Source of the DNA: Nitrobacter vulgaris | Lineage (GTDB): Bacteria; Pseudomonadota; Alphaproteobacteria; Rhizobiales; Xanthobacteraceae | DNA: 64,000 nt | Direction of reading: 5' to 3' | Assembly: GCF_031453995.1 (NCBI RefSeq) | Contig: NZ_JAVDPZ010000001.1 | Location: 1-64,000 of the forward strand | Part shown: piece after piece, positions 34,162 through 43,254 of the stretch | How positions within the stretch are numbered: the stretch's first letter is position 1 | Layout of the letters: the number at the start of each line of letters is the position of its first letter | The notes under the pieces: model-generated | The model's database searches: none | The model's input: the letters and a program-made list of their open reading frames with translations, nothing else | What the model was told of the DNA's origin: nothing | Position numbers and translations under genes: made by a program

Positions 34162-34958
34162 TCGACGAATCGGCTGATATTAAGCCAGTCCCGCCTCCCC
34201 ACGACGTAGCCGTGCCATCCGGCGCGGAGCCGGTGGCGCTTGCCCCGAAGAAGAAGCGAGCCCGGACCACCACAAAAGCCATTATGGCCGCGATCGAACA
34301 GCGGTTGGGTCATAAGTTTGCTGATATCTCGCTGCTCACGACGGCCTTCACCCATGTCTCGGCGCTAAAGTCATCGCGCGGACGCTGCGATAGCTACCAG
34401 CGTCTCGAATTCCTCGGCGATCACGTGCTCGGTCTGGTGGTTTCCGACATGCTCTACCGTGCCTTCCCGCAGGCGGACGAGGGCGAATTGTCGAAGCGCC
34501 TGGCTGATCTGGTGCGCAAGGAGACGTGTATCGACGTTGCCAAGTCGCTCGATCTGCAAGAGGGCGTCAAGCTCGGCGCGGTCGGCGCTGGCGCCGGGGC
34601 TCGGCTACGCCGGTCCGTGCTCGGCGACATCTGCGAGGCGGTGATTGGGGCGGTTTATCTCGACGGTGGCTATGCGGCGGCAGCTACCTTCGTCGAACAT
34701 AACTGGCTTGAGCGGATGCGCAAGCCAGTGCGACCGCTGCGCGACCCCAAGACCGTGCTGCAGGAGTGGGCGCAGGGCAAGGGGCTGCCGACGCCGGTTT
34801 ACCGCGAAGTGGAGCGCACCGGGCCGCATCACGACCCGCGCTTCCGCGTTGCGGTGGAATTGCCGGGGCTGGAGGCTTCGGAAGGTATTGGCGGAAGTAA
34901 GCGTGCGGCGGAGAAGGCTGCGGCATCCGCCATGATCGCTCGTGAAGGTGTCAAGTGA
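34158..34958 (+). CDS. rnc: Ribonuclease III
   Basis: A 266-residue double-strand-specific RNase that processes rRNA and other structured RNAs. The nuclease signature RLEFLGDHVLGL supplies Glu84 and Asp88, and GDICEAVIGAVYLDGG gives the other acidic pair. A double-stranded RNA-binding domain follows (about 190-262). A 40-residue basic and proline-rich N-terminal extension is longer than in enterobacteria. The ATG at 34158 overlaps the lepB stop by 4 bases. Confidence 0.96.
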   Translation: MIDESADIKPVPPPHDVAVPSGAEPVALAPKKKRARTTTKAIMAAIEQRLGHKFADISLLTTAFTHVSALKSSRGRCDSYQRLEFLGDHVLGLVVSDMLYRAFPQADEGELSKRLADLVRKETCIDVAKSLDLQEGVKLGAVGAGAGARLRRSVLGDICEAVIGAVYLDGGYAAAATFVEHNWLERMRKPVRPLRDPKTVLQEWAQGKGLPTPVYREVERTGPHHDPRFRVAVELPGLEASEGIGGSKRAAEKAAASAMIAREGVK

Positions 34959-35866
34959 GCGAGACCGGCCCGGCTGCGCGATGCGGTTTCGTGGCGTTGA
35001 TCGGAGCGCCGAACGTCGGCAAGTCGACCCTGGTGAACGCGCTGGTCGGCTCCAAAGTCACTATCGTCTCGCGCAAGGTGCAGACCACTCGTGCGCTGAT
35101 CCGCGGCATCGTTGTCGAGAACAACGCCCAGATCATTCTGGTCGATACTCCCGGTATCTTCGTCCCGAAGCGGCGGCTCGATCGCGCCATGGTTTCGACC
35201 GCATGGAGCGGAGCCTACGACGCCGATCTCGTCTGCGTGCTTCTCGACGCACGCGCGGGCATCGATGACGAGGCCGACGCCATCCTGACGAAGCTCGCTG
35301 GCGTGGCGCATCCGAAAATTCTGGTGCTGAACAAGATCGACCTCGTCCCCCGCGAAAAGCTGCTGGCGCTGACCAGCGCGGCCAACGAACGTCTCTCGTT
35401 CGAGAATACGTTCATGGTATCGGCGTTGTCGGGCGACGGCACCGATGATCTGCGTCGTGCGCTGGCCGGGCGCGTTCCGGAAGGGCCGTTTCACTATCCG
35501 GAAGACCAGATGTCGGACGCGCCATTGCGCCATCTCGCTGCCGAAATTACCCGCGAGAAAATCTACCGCCATCTGCATCAGGAACTGCCGTATCAATCAA
35601 CCGTCGAGACCGACTCCTGGACCGAACGCAACGATAAGACGGTTCGTATCGAGCAGACCATCTTTGTTGAACGTGACAGTCAGCGTAAGATCGTTCTGGG
35701 AAAGAGCGGCGCGACCATCAAGGCGATCGGCGCCGAATCCCGCAAGGAGATCGGCGAGATCATCGGGCAGCCCGTGCATCTGTTTCTCTTCGTGAAGGTG
35801 CGTGAGAAGTGGGGCGACGATCCGAACCGTTATCGAGAAATGGGACTGGAGTTTCCCAAGGAATAG
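34955..35866 (+). CDS. era: GTPase Era
   Basis: A 303-residue GTPase in 30S ribosome maturation. The G1 box is GAPNVGKST, G3 is DTPGIF and G4 is NKID. The C-terminal KH domain includes RKIVLGKSGATIKAIG, which binds the 3' end of 16S rRNA. It uses a GTG start that overlaps the rnc stop, so the pair is translationally coupled. Confidence 0.97.
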   Translation: MSETGPAARCGFVALIGAPNVGKSTLVNALVGSKVTIVSRKVQTTRALIRGIVVENNAQIILVDTPGIFVPKRRLDRAMVSTAWSGAYDADLVCVLLDARAGIDDEADAILTKLAGVAHPKILVLNKIDLVPREKLLALTSAANERLSFENTFMVSALSGDGTDDLRRALAGRVPEGPFHYPEDQMSDAPLRHLAAEITREKIYRHLHQELPYQSTVETDSWTERNDKTVRIEQTIFVERDSQRKIVLGKSGATIKAIGAESRKEIGEIIGQPVHLFLFVKVREKWGDDPNRYREMGLEFPKE

Positions 35867-35875
35867 GCCGACGGA

Positions 35876-36247
35876 ATGACCATCCCGAGAAACGTGCTGC
35901 GGTTTGAAGTTCTGCTGTACCTTTCGCTCCTGATCGATACGTTGTCGGCTGCTTTTATCGCACGCCCGTCGGCCGAGATCGACCAGGCGGCTGCGGTGAG
36001 CGCCGATACGTTCGTCGTTATCGTGTTTGTGTTATTTCTGCTTTTGGTGTGGCTTGCAGCACGGCAACGAAAGAATTGGGCGCGATGGGCGCTGGTCGTC
36101 GCGCTTGCGCTTTCGGTGCTTTCGATGCTCGGTTCCTTAAACTATGGGCTGACTCTGGCATTGTCAGTCGATCTGTTTTCGACCGGTTTGGCCGGAGCCG
36201 GACTATATTTTTCGTTCTCCGATGACGCGGAAAAGTGGTTCCACTGA
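35876..36247 (+). CDS. Small integral membrane protein of unknown function
   Basis: A 123-residue hydrophobic protein with about four membrane segments: near residues 12-30, 46-63 (VVIVFVLFLLLVWLAA), 70-88 and 95-112. It starts 9 bases after era and is probably co-transcribed. I recognise no family beyond small DUF membrane proteins common in this group. Confidence 0.75.
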   Translation: MTIPRNVLRFEVLLYLSLLIDTLSAAFIARPSAEIDQAAAVSADTFVVIVFVLFLLLVWLAARQRKNWARWALVVALALSVLSMLGSLNYGLTLALSVDLFSTGLAGAGLYFSFSDDAEKWFH

Positions 36248-36296
36248 CGGTGCAATCGAATTGCTGCGAAACGGCAGGATACCGTAGACTGGCGCC

Positions 36297-37085
36297 ATGG
36301 AATGGACCGACGATGGCATCGTGCTCGGAGTGCGGCGACATGGCGAGTCCGCGGCTATCGTCGAGCTTTTGACCCGCAGCCATGGGCGCCATCTCGGCCT
36401 TGTGCGTGGCGGAGCCGGATCACGGATGCGTCCGTTGTTACAACCCGGGAATTCGGTCAACGCGCTGTGGCGGGCGCGGCTTGACGAGCACCTCGGCACC
36501 TATGTGCTGGAAGGAACGCGCATGCGCGCAGCGAGCCTGCTCGCATCGTCACATGCGACCTATGGCGTGACCCATCTGGCAGCGTTGGCGCGCCTGCTGC
36601 CGGAGCGCGACCCGCATGAAGGCATGTTTGCGATGCTGGAAAGGACGCTGGATGATTTCGACAGCGCGGGCGGGGCGGCGATCCATCTGGTCCGGTTCGA
36701 GCTGGCGATGCTGACCGAGCTCGGTTTCGGCCTCGATCTGTCGGCCTGTGCTGCCACTGGCGCCACCGCAGACCTCATCTACGTCTCTCCGAAATCGGGC
36801 GGGGCCGTGTCGCGGCAGGCCGGCGAGCCCTGGCGCGACCGGCTCTTACCGCTGCCGCCTTTTCTCCGCGCGATCGACGACGAGCAAAACTGCTGGTCGG
36901 AACAAGACCTGCTGGACGGGTTTGAGCTAACCGGGCGCTTCCTGCTGCGCTATGTGCTGGAGCCGCGCGGGCAGGGCCATTCCGACGCTCGGGCCGGGTT
37001 TATCAACGCGGTGGTGCGAAAGCGGGCACCGGCAATTCCGGAGGGCGCGCACGCCGGGGCTGGCGGAGGCAGGGCATCCAGTTAG
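36297..37085 (+). CDS. recO: DNA repair protein RecO
   Basis: A 262-residue recombination mediator of the RecFOR pathway that loads RecA onto SSB-coated single-stranded DNA. It begins MEWTDDGIVLGVRRHGESAAIVELLTRSHGR, the OB-fold N-terminal domain of alphaproteobacterial RecO, followed by a helical C-terminal domain. The zinc-ligand cysteines found in some RecO proteins are not seen. It lies in the era-recO order typical of bacteria. Confidence 0.93.
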   Translation: MEWTDDGIVLGVRRHGESAAIVELLTRSHGRHLGLVRGGAGSRMRPLLQPGNSVNALWRARLDEHLGTYVLEGTRMRAASLLASSHATYGVTHLAALARLLPERDPHEGMFAMLERTLDDFDSAGGAAIHLVRFELAMLTELGFGLDLSACAATGATADLIYVSPKSGGAVSRQAGEPWRDRLLPLPPFLRAIDDEQNCWSEQDLLDGFELTGRFLLRYVLEPRGQGHSDARAGFINAVVRKRAPAIPEGAHAGAGGGRASS

Positions 37086-37173
37086 CCGCAGGTTGAGTTT
37101 ACACCCTCCCCTCGAGAAGGGGAGGTCATTCGCACACCTTGTCGCCGTACCTGACAGGCGTTAACCCGTCCGC

Positions 37174-39423
37174 ATGGGAAAACGATTGATTCCGGCTGAG
37201 CCGGCCGAAATTCATGAAGTGCAACTGCGGGATGCGCTGGAAGAGCGCTATCTCGCCTATGCGCTGTCCACCATCATGCACCGCGCATTGCCGGACGCCC
37301 GCGACGGCTTGAAACCCGTGCACCGGCGTATCCTTTACGGCATGCGGTTGCTGCGGCTCGATCCCGGCTCGGCCTTCAAGAAGTCCGCCAAGATTGTTGG
37401 CGATGTGATGGGCTCGTTCCATCCTCACGGTGATCAGGCGATCTACGATGCCATGGTGCGGCTCGCGCAGGATTTCGCCTCGCGATATCCGCTGGTCGAC
37501 GGCCAGGGAAATTTCGGCAACATCGACGGGGATAATCCCGCCGCCTATCGTTACACCGAAGCGCGCATGACCGATGTGGCGCGGCTGCTGCTCGACGGCA
37601 TCGACGAGGACGCCGTCGAGTTTCGTCCGAACTATGACGGCCAGAGCCGCGAGCCGGTGGTTCTGCCCGGCGGCTTTCCTAACCTGCTCGCCAACGGCGC
37701 GCAGGGTATCGCGGTTGGGATGGCCACCGCGATTCCGCCGCACAACGCCGCCGAACTTTGCGACGCCGCGCTACATCTGATCGACAAGCCGGACGCGAAA
37801 TCGAAATCGTTGCTGAAATGGGTCAAAGGGCCGGACTTCCCGACCGGCGGCATCATCATCGATTCCAAAGAGAGCATCGCCGAGGCCTACACGACCGGGC
37901 GCGGCGCCTTCCGCACCCGAGCCAAGTGGCATCAGGAAGAAGGCGCGCGCGGCACCTGGGTCATCGTGGTCACGGAGATTCCGTGGCTGGTGCAGAAATC
38001 GCGACTGATCGAGAAGATCGCCGAACTGCTCAACGAGAAGAAGCTGCCGCTGGTCGGCGATATCAGGGACGAGTCGGCCGAAGACATCCGCGTTGTCATC
38101 GAGCCGAAGTCGCGCAACGTCGATCCCGAGCTGGTGATGGAATCGCTCTTCAAGCTGACCGAGCTTGAGAGTCGCATTTCGCTCAACCTCAACGTTCTCA
38201 TCAAAGGCAAGATTCCAAAAGTCGTCGGCCTTGCGGAGTGCCTTCGCGAATGGCTGGACCATCTGCGCGACGTGCTGCTGCGGCGCTCCGCCTATCGCAA
38301 GGCGCAGATCGAGCATCGGCTGGAAGTGCTTGGCGGCTACCTGATCGCGTATCTGAACATCGACAAGGTCATCAAAATCATCCGCACCGAAGACGAGCCG
38401 AAGCCAGCCTTGATGAAGGCGTTCAAGCTGACGGAGGTCCAGGCGGAGGCCATCCTCAACATGCGCCTGCGTAGTTTGCGCAAGCTCGAGGAAATGGAGA
38501 TACGCACCGAGGACAAGAACCTGCGGGCGGAACTCAAGGGTATCAATGCCGTGCTGGGCTCCGAAGCCAAGCAGTGGGAGAAAGTCGGCGAACAGGTGCG
38601 CAACGTGCGTGACATGTTCGGCCCCAAGACACCGCTCGGCAAGCGCCGCACCGTCTTTGCGGACGCGCCCGAGCACGATCTTGCCGCGTTGGAAGAATCG
38701 CTGGTCGAGCGCGAGCCGGTCACGGTCGTTGTATCCGACAAGGGTTGGGCGCGGACGCTGAAAGGTCACGTCGAAGATCTGTCGAACCTGTCCTTCAAGA
38801 CCGACGACAAGCTCGGCTTCGCGTTTTTCGCTGAAACGACGTCAAAGCTGTTGCTGTTCGCCACCAACGGTAAATTCTATTCGCTCGACGTCGCGAAACT
38901 GCCGGGCGGACGTGGTCATGGCGAGCCGATCCGCCTGTTCATCGATCTCGAGCAGGATGCAGCGATCGTGTCGCTATTCGTCCACACTGGCGGCCGCAAG
39001 TTTTTGATCGCGAGCCATGAAGGGCAGGGGTTCGTCGTCAACGAAGACGATTGCGTCGGCACCACTCGCAAGGGCAAGCAGGTGCTCAATGTCGAGATGC
39101 CGAACGAGGCCAAGGCGATCGTGACGGTCGCGGGCGATCAGGTCGCGGTCATCGGCACCAACCATAAGATGGTGATCTTTCCGCTCGATCAGGTGCCGGA
39201 GATGGCGCGCGGCCGCGGTGTGCGATTGCAGAAGTATAAGGACGCAGGGCTGTCCGACGTCGCCGTATTCGATTCGAAAACCGGTTTGACGTGGCGGGAC
39301 TCCGCGGGCCGCGAGCAGGGCTTGAGCTGGAAGGACTTGTCCGACTGGCGCGGCAACCGCGCCGACGCCGGACGCCTCGCGCACGGCCTACCGAAATCGA
39401 ACAGGTTCGGCCGAACCATCTGA
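37174..39423 (+). CDS. parC: DNA topoisomerase IV subunit A
   Basis: A 749-residue type II topoisomerase subunit that decatenates replicated chromosomes with ParE. The N-terminal YALSTIMHRALPDARDGLKPVHRRI and the GDVMGSFHPHGDQAIYDAMV quinolone-resistance region are present. The catalytic tyrosine is in YRYTEARMT (about residue 127). The C-terminal domain is short and has fewer blades than GyrA, and there is no GyrA box, which favours ParC over GyrA. Confidence 0.93.
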   Translation: MGKRLIPAEPAEIHEVQLRDALEERYLAYALSTIMHRALPDARDGLKPVHRRILYGMRLLRLDPGSAFKKSAKIVGDVMGSFHPHGDQAIYDAMVRLAQDFASRYPLVDGQGNFGNIDGDNPAAYRYTEARMTDVARLLLDGIDEDAVEFRPNYDGQSREPVVLPGGFPNLLANGAQGIAVGMATAIPPHNAAELCDAALHLIDKPDAKSKSLLKWVKGPDFPTGGIIIDSKESIAEAYTTGRGAFRTRAKWHQEEGARGTWVIVVTEIPWLVQKSRLIEKIAELLNEKKLPLVGDIRDESAEDIRVVIEPKSRNVDPELVMESLFKLTELESRISLNLNVLIKGKIPKVVGLAECLREWLDHLRDVLLRRSAYRKAQIEHRLEVLGGYLIAYLNIDKVIKIIRTEDEPKPALMKAFKLTEVQAEAILNMRLRSLRKLEEMEIRTEDKNLRAELKGINAVLGSEAKQWEKVGEQVRNVRDMFGPKTPLGKRRTVFADAPEHDLAALEESLVEREPVTVVVSDKGWARTLKGHVEDLSNLSFKTDDKLGFAFFAETTSKLLLFATNGKFYSLDVAKLPGGRGHGEPIRLFIDLEQDAAIVSLFVHTGGRKFLIASHEGQGFVVNEDDCVGTTRKGKQVLNVEMPNEAKAIVTVAGDQVAVIGTNHKMVIFPLDQVPEMARGRGVRLQKYKDAGLSDVAVFDSKTGLTWRDSAGREQGLSWKDLSDWRGNRADAGRLAHGLPKSNRFGRTI

Positions 39424-39455
39424 CATCGTGATAGACATCTAAGCGGAGGCTGACC

Positions 39456-39827
39456 ATGACCGTGACGATCTATCATAACCCGTCTTGTGGAACCTCCCGC
39501 AACACGCTGGCAATGATCCGGGAGAGCGGCGAGGAGCCGGTGATCGTCGAATACCTCAAGCACCCGCCGGAGCGTGCACGGCTTCGCGCGCTGGCTGACG
39601 CCATGGATCTTCCCGTTCGCGCGCTGTTGCGGGAGAAGGGCACACCCTATGCCGAGCTTGATCTCGGCAATCCCAAATGGACCGATGATCAGCTTCTGGA
39701 TTTTATGCTGGCGCAACCGATCTTGATTCAACGCCCGATCGTGGAAACCCCGAAGGGCGTGCGGATTTGCCGTCCGGCCGAAACGGTGCTCGAACTGCTC
39801 GATTCTCCCGTCGCTTCTGGCGAGTAG
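39456..39827 (+). CDS. arsC: Arsenate reductase, glutaredoxin-dependent ArsC family
   Basis: A 123-residue thioredoxin-fold protein. The catalytic Cys11 lies in NPSCGTSRNT, the CGTSRNT signature of true ArsC. The RPIVETPKGVRICRP segment supplies the arginine triad that holds arsenate. No arsR or arsenite pump is adjacent, so it may be a housekeeping reductase rather than part of a resistance operon. Confidence 0.9.
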   Translation: MTVTIYHNPSCGTSRNTLAMIRESGEEPVIVEYLKHPPERARLRALADAMDLPVRALLREKGTPYAELDLGNPKWTDDQLLDFMLAQPILIQRPIVETPKGVRICRPAETVLELLDSPVASGE

Positions 39828-39899
39828 GTCTCACGTACCGCATCTGGGTTGAACCCCGCGATCTCGGCGACGCGGTGCATCGCCGCTTGCGAACGCCTA

Positions 39900-40010
39900 T
39901 AGCGTTTTCGAGCGAAGTGGAATCCGGTTCGCATGAAGAAAACGCGTCAATCAAAAATACTCTAGCGGAAACCGCTGCACACTTTTTTCTGCATCCCGCT
40001 CTAGATGCAT
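39900..40010 (+). repeat. Dispersed two-hairpin repeat, copy 2
   Basis: TAGCGTTTTCGAGCGAAGTG begins the element. GCGTTTTC (39902-39909) can pair with GAAAACGC near 39937-39944, and inner AGCGAA/TTCGC arms extend the hairpin. A second part, CTAGCGGAAACCGCTGCACA to GCTCTAG, differs from the tails of the other copies and resembles another short family common in Bradyrhizobium relatives. It fills the arsC-mntH gap. Confidence 0.7.
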
Positions 40011-40058
40011 TTGCAAATGAGTTGCAATAAAACTGGAGTTAGCCCATTATCACGTCCG

Positions 40059-41447
40059 ATGGATATGAAAACATCCGCTTTGTCGCCCGAACCGGCTTCG
40101 GAGCCGTCGCAAGGGACCTTCTCGGCTGAGACTGGCTGGAGTTCGGAAGCGCCAGTCCGTCCCAGTCTCGAGGAGGTCCATGCGACGGTGCGGGTTCCCG
40201 CGACCGGGCACTGGCTGCGTCGCATGCTGGCCTTTGCGGGACCCGGTTACATGGTCTCGGTGGGGTATATGGACCCCGGCAACTGGGCCACGGACATCGC
40301 GGGCGGCTCGAAGTTCGGTTACACGCTGCTATCGGTCATCCTGCTGTCGAACCTCATGGCGATCCTGTTGCAGGCTCTGGCCGCCCGGCTCGGTATCGCT
40401 GCCGGACTTGATCTCGCGCAGGCATGCCGCGCCAGCTATTCGCGACCCGTCAATTTCATGCTTTGGCTGGTCTGTGAGGCCGCGATCATTGCCTGCGATC
40501 TGGCCGAGGTGATCGGCACGGCAATCGCGTTGCAATTGCTGTTCGGCATCCCGTTGATCGGCGGCGCGCTGATCGCGGCGCTGGATGCCTTTCTGCTGCT
40601 GCTGTTGATGAACCGCGGCTTTCGTTTCCTCGAGGCTTTCGTGGTCGCGCTATTGATCGTGATCGCGGTCTGTTTTGCGATCCAGATCGTCGCTGCCGCG
40701 CCACCGGTCGCCGAGATTTTGCGCGGCTTCGCGCCGTCACGCGAGATCGTTACCAATCCGGCAATGCTCTATATCGCCATCGGCATTATCGGCGCGACGG
40801 TCATGCCGCATAACCTCTATCTGCATTCGTCGATCGTGCAGACTCGGGCTTATCCGCGAACCACGGAGGGGCGGCGGAGCGCGATCCGCTGGGCGACCGC
40901 CGATAGCACGCTAGCCTTAATGCTGGCTCTGTTCGTCAACGCGGCCATTCTGATCGTCGCTGCCGCAGTGTTTCACCGCAGCGGACACACCGAAGTGGCC
41001 GAGATCGGAGATGCGTTCAGGCTGCTGTCGCCACTATTGGGTCTCGGCATCGCATCAACGCTGTTCGCGGTCGCGCTTCTCGCCTCCGGCATCAATTCCA
41101 CAGTGACGGCGACGCTCGCAGGCCAGATCGTGATGGAAGGCTTCCTGCGTTTGCGGATGCCAATGTTGGCGCGGCGGTTCGTCACCCGCGGCATCGCCAT
41201 CGTTCCCGTGATCGTCGTCACCGCGCTCTATGGCGAGAGCGGAACCGCGCAGCTTCTGGTTCTCAGTCAGGTCGTGCTGTCGATGCAGTTGCCGTTCGCG
41301 GTGATCCCACTCGTCCGCTTCGTCTCGGACCGGCGCAAGATGGGCGACTTCGCGATTTCAACCGGGACCGCCGCCGTGGCATGGATCATCGCGGGCGTGA
41401 TCGTGATCCTGAATGTGAAGCTGTTGGCGGACACGGTTGCCGGATAG
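40059..41447 (+). CDS. mntH: Nramp-family divalent metal transporter
   Basis: A 462-residue inner membrane proton-coupled importer of manganese and iron. The TM1 metal motif is MDPGNWATDIAGGS, and the TM6 motif is VMPHNLYLHSS, where Asp, Asn, Met and the flanking residues bind the ion. Eleven membrane segments can be drawn. The N-terminal 50 residues are polar; a start at 40059 or 40065 is most likely, as the earlier frame opens inside the repeat. Confidence 0.92.
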   Translation: MDMKTSALSPEPASEPSQGTFSAETGWSSEAPVRPSLEEVHATVRVPATGHWLRRMLAFAGPGYMVSVGYMDPGNWATDIAGGSKFGYTLLSVILLSNLMAILLQALAARLGIAAGLDLAQACRASYSRPVNFMLWLVCEAAIIACDLAEVIGTAIALQLLFGIPLIGGALIAALDAFLLLLLMNRGFRFLEAFVVALLIVIAVCFAIQIVAAAPPVAEILRGFAPSREIVTNPAMLYIAIGIIGATVMPHNLYLHSSIVQTRAYPRTTEGRRSAIRWATADSTLALMLALFVNAAILIVAAAVFHRSGHTEVAEIGDAFRLLSPLLGLGIASTLFAVALLASGINSTVTATLAGQIVMEGFLRLRMPMLARRFVTRGIAIVPVIVVTALYGESGTAQLLVLSQVVLSMQLPFAVIPLVRFVSDRRKMGDFAISTGTAAVAWIIAGVIVILNVKLLADTVAG

Positions 41448-41728
41448 GGCACGGCATTGTAATCGTTCGAACGTGTGCTGGACCCTCTGAGGTCACCACG
41501 ATCGGATGAGCATCTCCGTGGCTAACTGATTACTTCGATCGTCAGCTCGATGGTCTGCGTTTTGAAAGTGTTTCATCTCAAAGTAGGTTTCAAGATTCGC
41601 TCAACGCAGGTGCATTCAAAGCAGGACGGTAACGATGACGATAGATGGCAACGTAGTGACCTGTTTCTCTCAATCCTCGCAATGAGTGCTTACAATCGTT
41701 GTGGTGGAATGACCGGAGCGCGGTTGGC

Positions 41729-42502
41729 TTAGATTGCCGCGTCGCCTGTCGATCGACTGTTCTCATCCACGCGCAACCAGCCCGTGGGCGCAAGGCGCTG
41801 CTGTGGCAGGAAGCGGCCCTTGTAATCCATCTTCCGCGATCCCTCGATCCAGTAGCCGAGGTACACATAGGGCAGGCCGAGCCGCCGCGCACGCGAGATG
41901 TGATCGAGAATGATGAAGGTGCCGAGCGAACGGTTCTGTTCGGCCGGTTCGAAAAACGAATAAACCATCGAGAGCCCGTCGCTGAGCACATCGGTTAGCG
42001 CTACCCCCACCAGTTCGCCGCGTTCGTTGATACTGCTCACCGGGTTGCGCCTGCGATATTCGATGATGCGAGTCTCGACGTGGCTGTCTTCCACCATCAT
42101 CGCGTAATCCAGCACGGTCATATCGGCCATGCCGCCGTGGCGGTGTCGCTGGTCCAGATAAGCGCGAAATACCGAGTATTGCTCCGACGTCGGCATTGCG
42201 GCACGCAGGTTGCCGACAATGTCAGCGTTCCGCGATAGCACCCTGCGGGCACTGCGCGACGGCCGAAATTCATCAGCGATCACCCTCACCGAAATGCAAG
42301 CACGACACTGGTCGCAAGCCGGACGATAGGCGATTGACTGACTGCGGCGGAAACCGCCATGAGTCAGCAGATCGTTGAGTTCGCCTGCCTTTTCGCCAAC
42401 CAGATGAGTAAATACCTTGCGCTCGCTGCGATCGGGCAGATACGGACACGGCGAAGGCGCGGTCAAATAGAACTGCGGGGTATCTCGCGAGTGCTGGGTC
42501 AC
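41729..42502 (-). CDS. bpt: Leucyltransferase Bpt (aspartate/glutamate, N-end rule)
   Basis: A 257-residue aminoacyl-tRNA-protein transferase. Bacterial Bpt adds leucine to N-terminal Asp or Glu and marks proteins for ClpS-ClpAP. It shares the ATE fold: PCPYLPDRSERKVFTHL, then YRPACDQCRACISVRV with the conserved cysteines, and GYWIEGSRKMDYKGRFLPQQ near the C-terminus. The length is typical for the bacterial form. Confidence 0.93.
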   Translation of the reverse strand: MTQHSRDTPQFYLTAPSPCPYLPDRSERKVFTHLVGEKAGELNDLLTHGGFRRSQSIAYRPACDQCRACISVRVIADEFRPSRSARRVLSRNADIVGNLRAAMPTSEQYSVFRAYLDQRHRHGGMADMTVLDYAMMVEDSHVETRIIEYRRRNPVSSINERGELVGVALTDVLSDGLSMVYSFFEPAEQNRSLGTFIILDHISRARRLGLPYVYLGYWIEGSRKMDYKGRFLPQQRLAPTGWLRVDENSRSTGDAAI

Positions 42503-42581
42503 GGCGCCTTGTCAGCCTCCGACAAATTACATTGCAGCATCGCGCTCCCAGGGCTGACCGTCAATCCGGGTTGCCGCGATA

Positions 42582-43130
42582 TCAATAGCTTCCATGTGGT
42601 TCCGCAACTGTCGCAAGATCCGAATTGTTGATGATGACGGTCCCCAACAACATGTCATGCAGCATGCGTCGCCGGTTGTTGAACAGGCTGATCAGGAGGA
42701 TCAGCGGCGTAAACATCGACACCGAGATCCAGAACAGGATCGCGTGCATGGCACCGAGCACAAAATAACTTGGCTCGCCATGCCAGGTCCGCATTTCCAG
42801 ACCCATGGCCCGCATCCCGATCGTCGCCGAATGTCGGCCGCCAAGTGTCACGCCGTAGTAAACGATGGCCCAGATCAAGGAGGCGGGCGACACCAGCCAG
42901 AATAGCGCCCAGCCGAGCCCGAGCGTGATGACGCCGAATATTGCGATGAAGATCATGCCAAGGATCACTGGTATCGAAAGCACCAGCAGATCGATCAGGA
43001 ATGCAAAAAAGCGCCGGGCCAAAACACCGCGAAACAGCTCGGGCTGCATCCAGGGATCAAACGCACGCCGCTGGAACTCGGCAGAGTTGCCACTCTGCGC
43101 AGTGTTGAAGCCACCATCGGCCATGTCCAA
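42582..43130 (-). CDS. RDD-family membrane protein
   Basis: A 182-residue membrane protein with the RRFFAFLIDLLVLS start that defines the RDD family, and about three to four membrane helices. A polar N-terminus includes FDPWMQPELFRGVL, typical of the alphaproteobacterial subgroup. Transport function in the family is mostly unproven. It lies upstream of bpt on the same strand with an 80-base gap and may be co-transcribed. Confidence 0.87.
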   Translation of the reverse strand: MDMADGGFNTAQSGNSAEFQRRAFDPWMQPELFRGVLARRFFAFLIDLLVLSIPVILGMIFIAIFGVITLGLGWALFWLVSPASLIWAIVYYGVTLGGRHSATIGMRAMGLEMRTWHGEPSYFVLGAMHAILFWISVSMFTPLILLISLFNNRRRMLHDMLLGTVIINNSDLATVAEPHGSY

Positions 43131-43254
43131 TCCTCCACGGCGCTCAGCACGGCATTTCTGCCGCCCTTCGACATGGCGACGTGCTGCCTGGGTTACAAGC
43201 CCTCAGAAGCTCAGAGGCGTACGGAACGGTGGCGTACGGGCCGGGGAGGGAGGA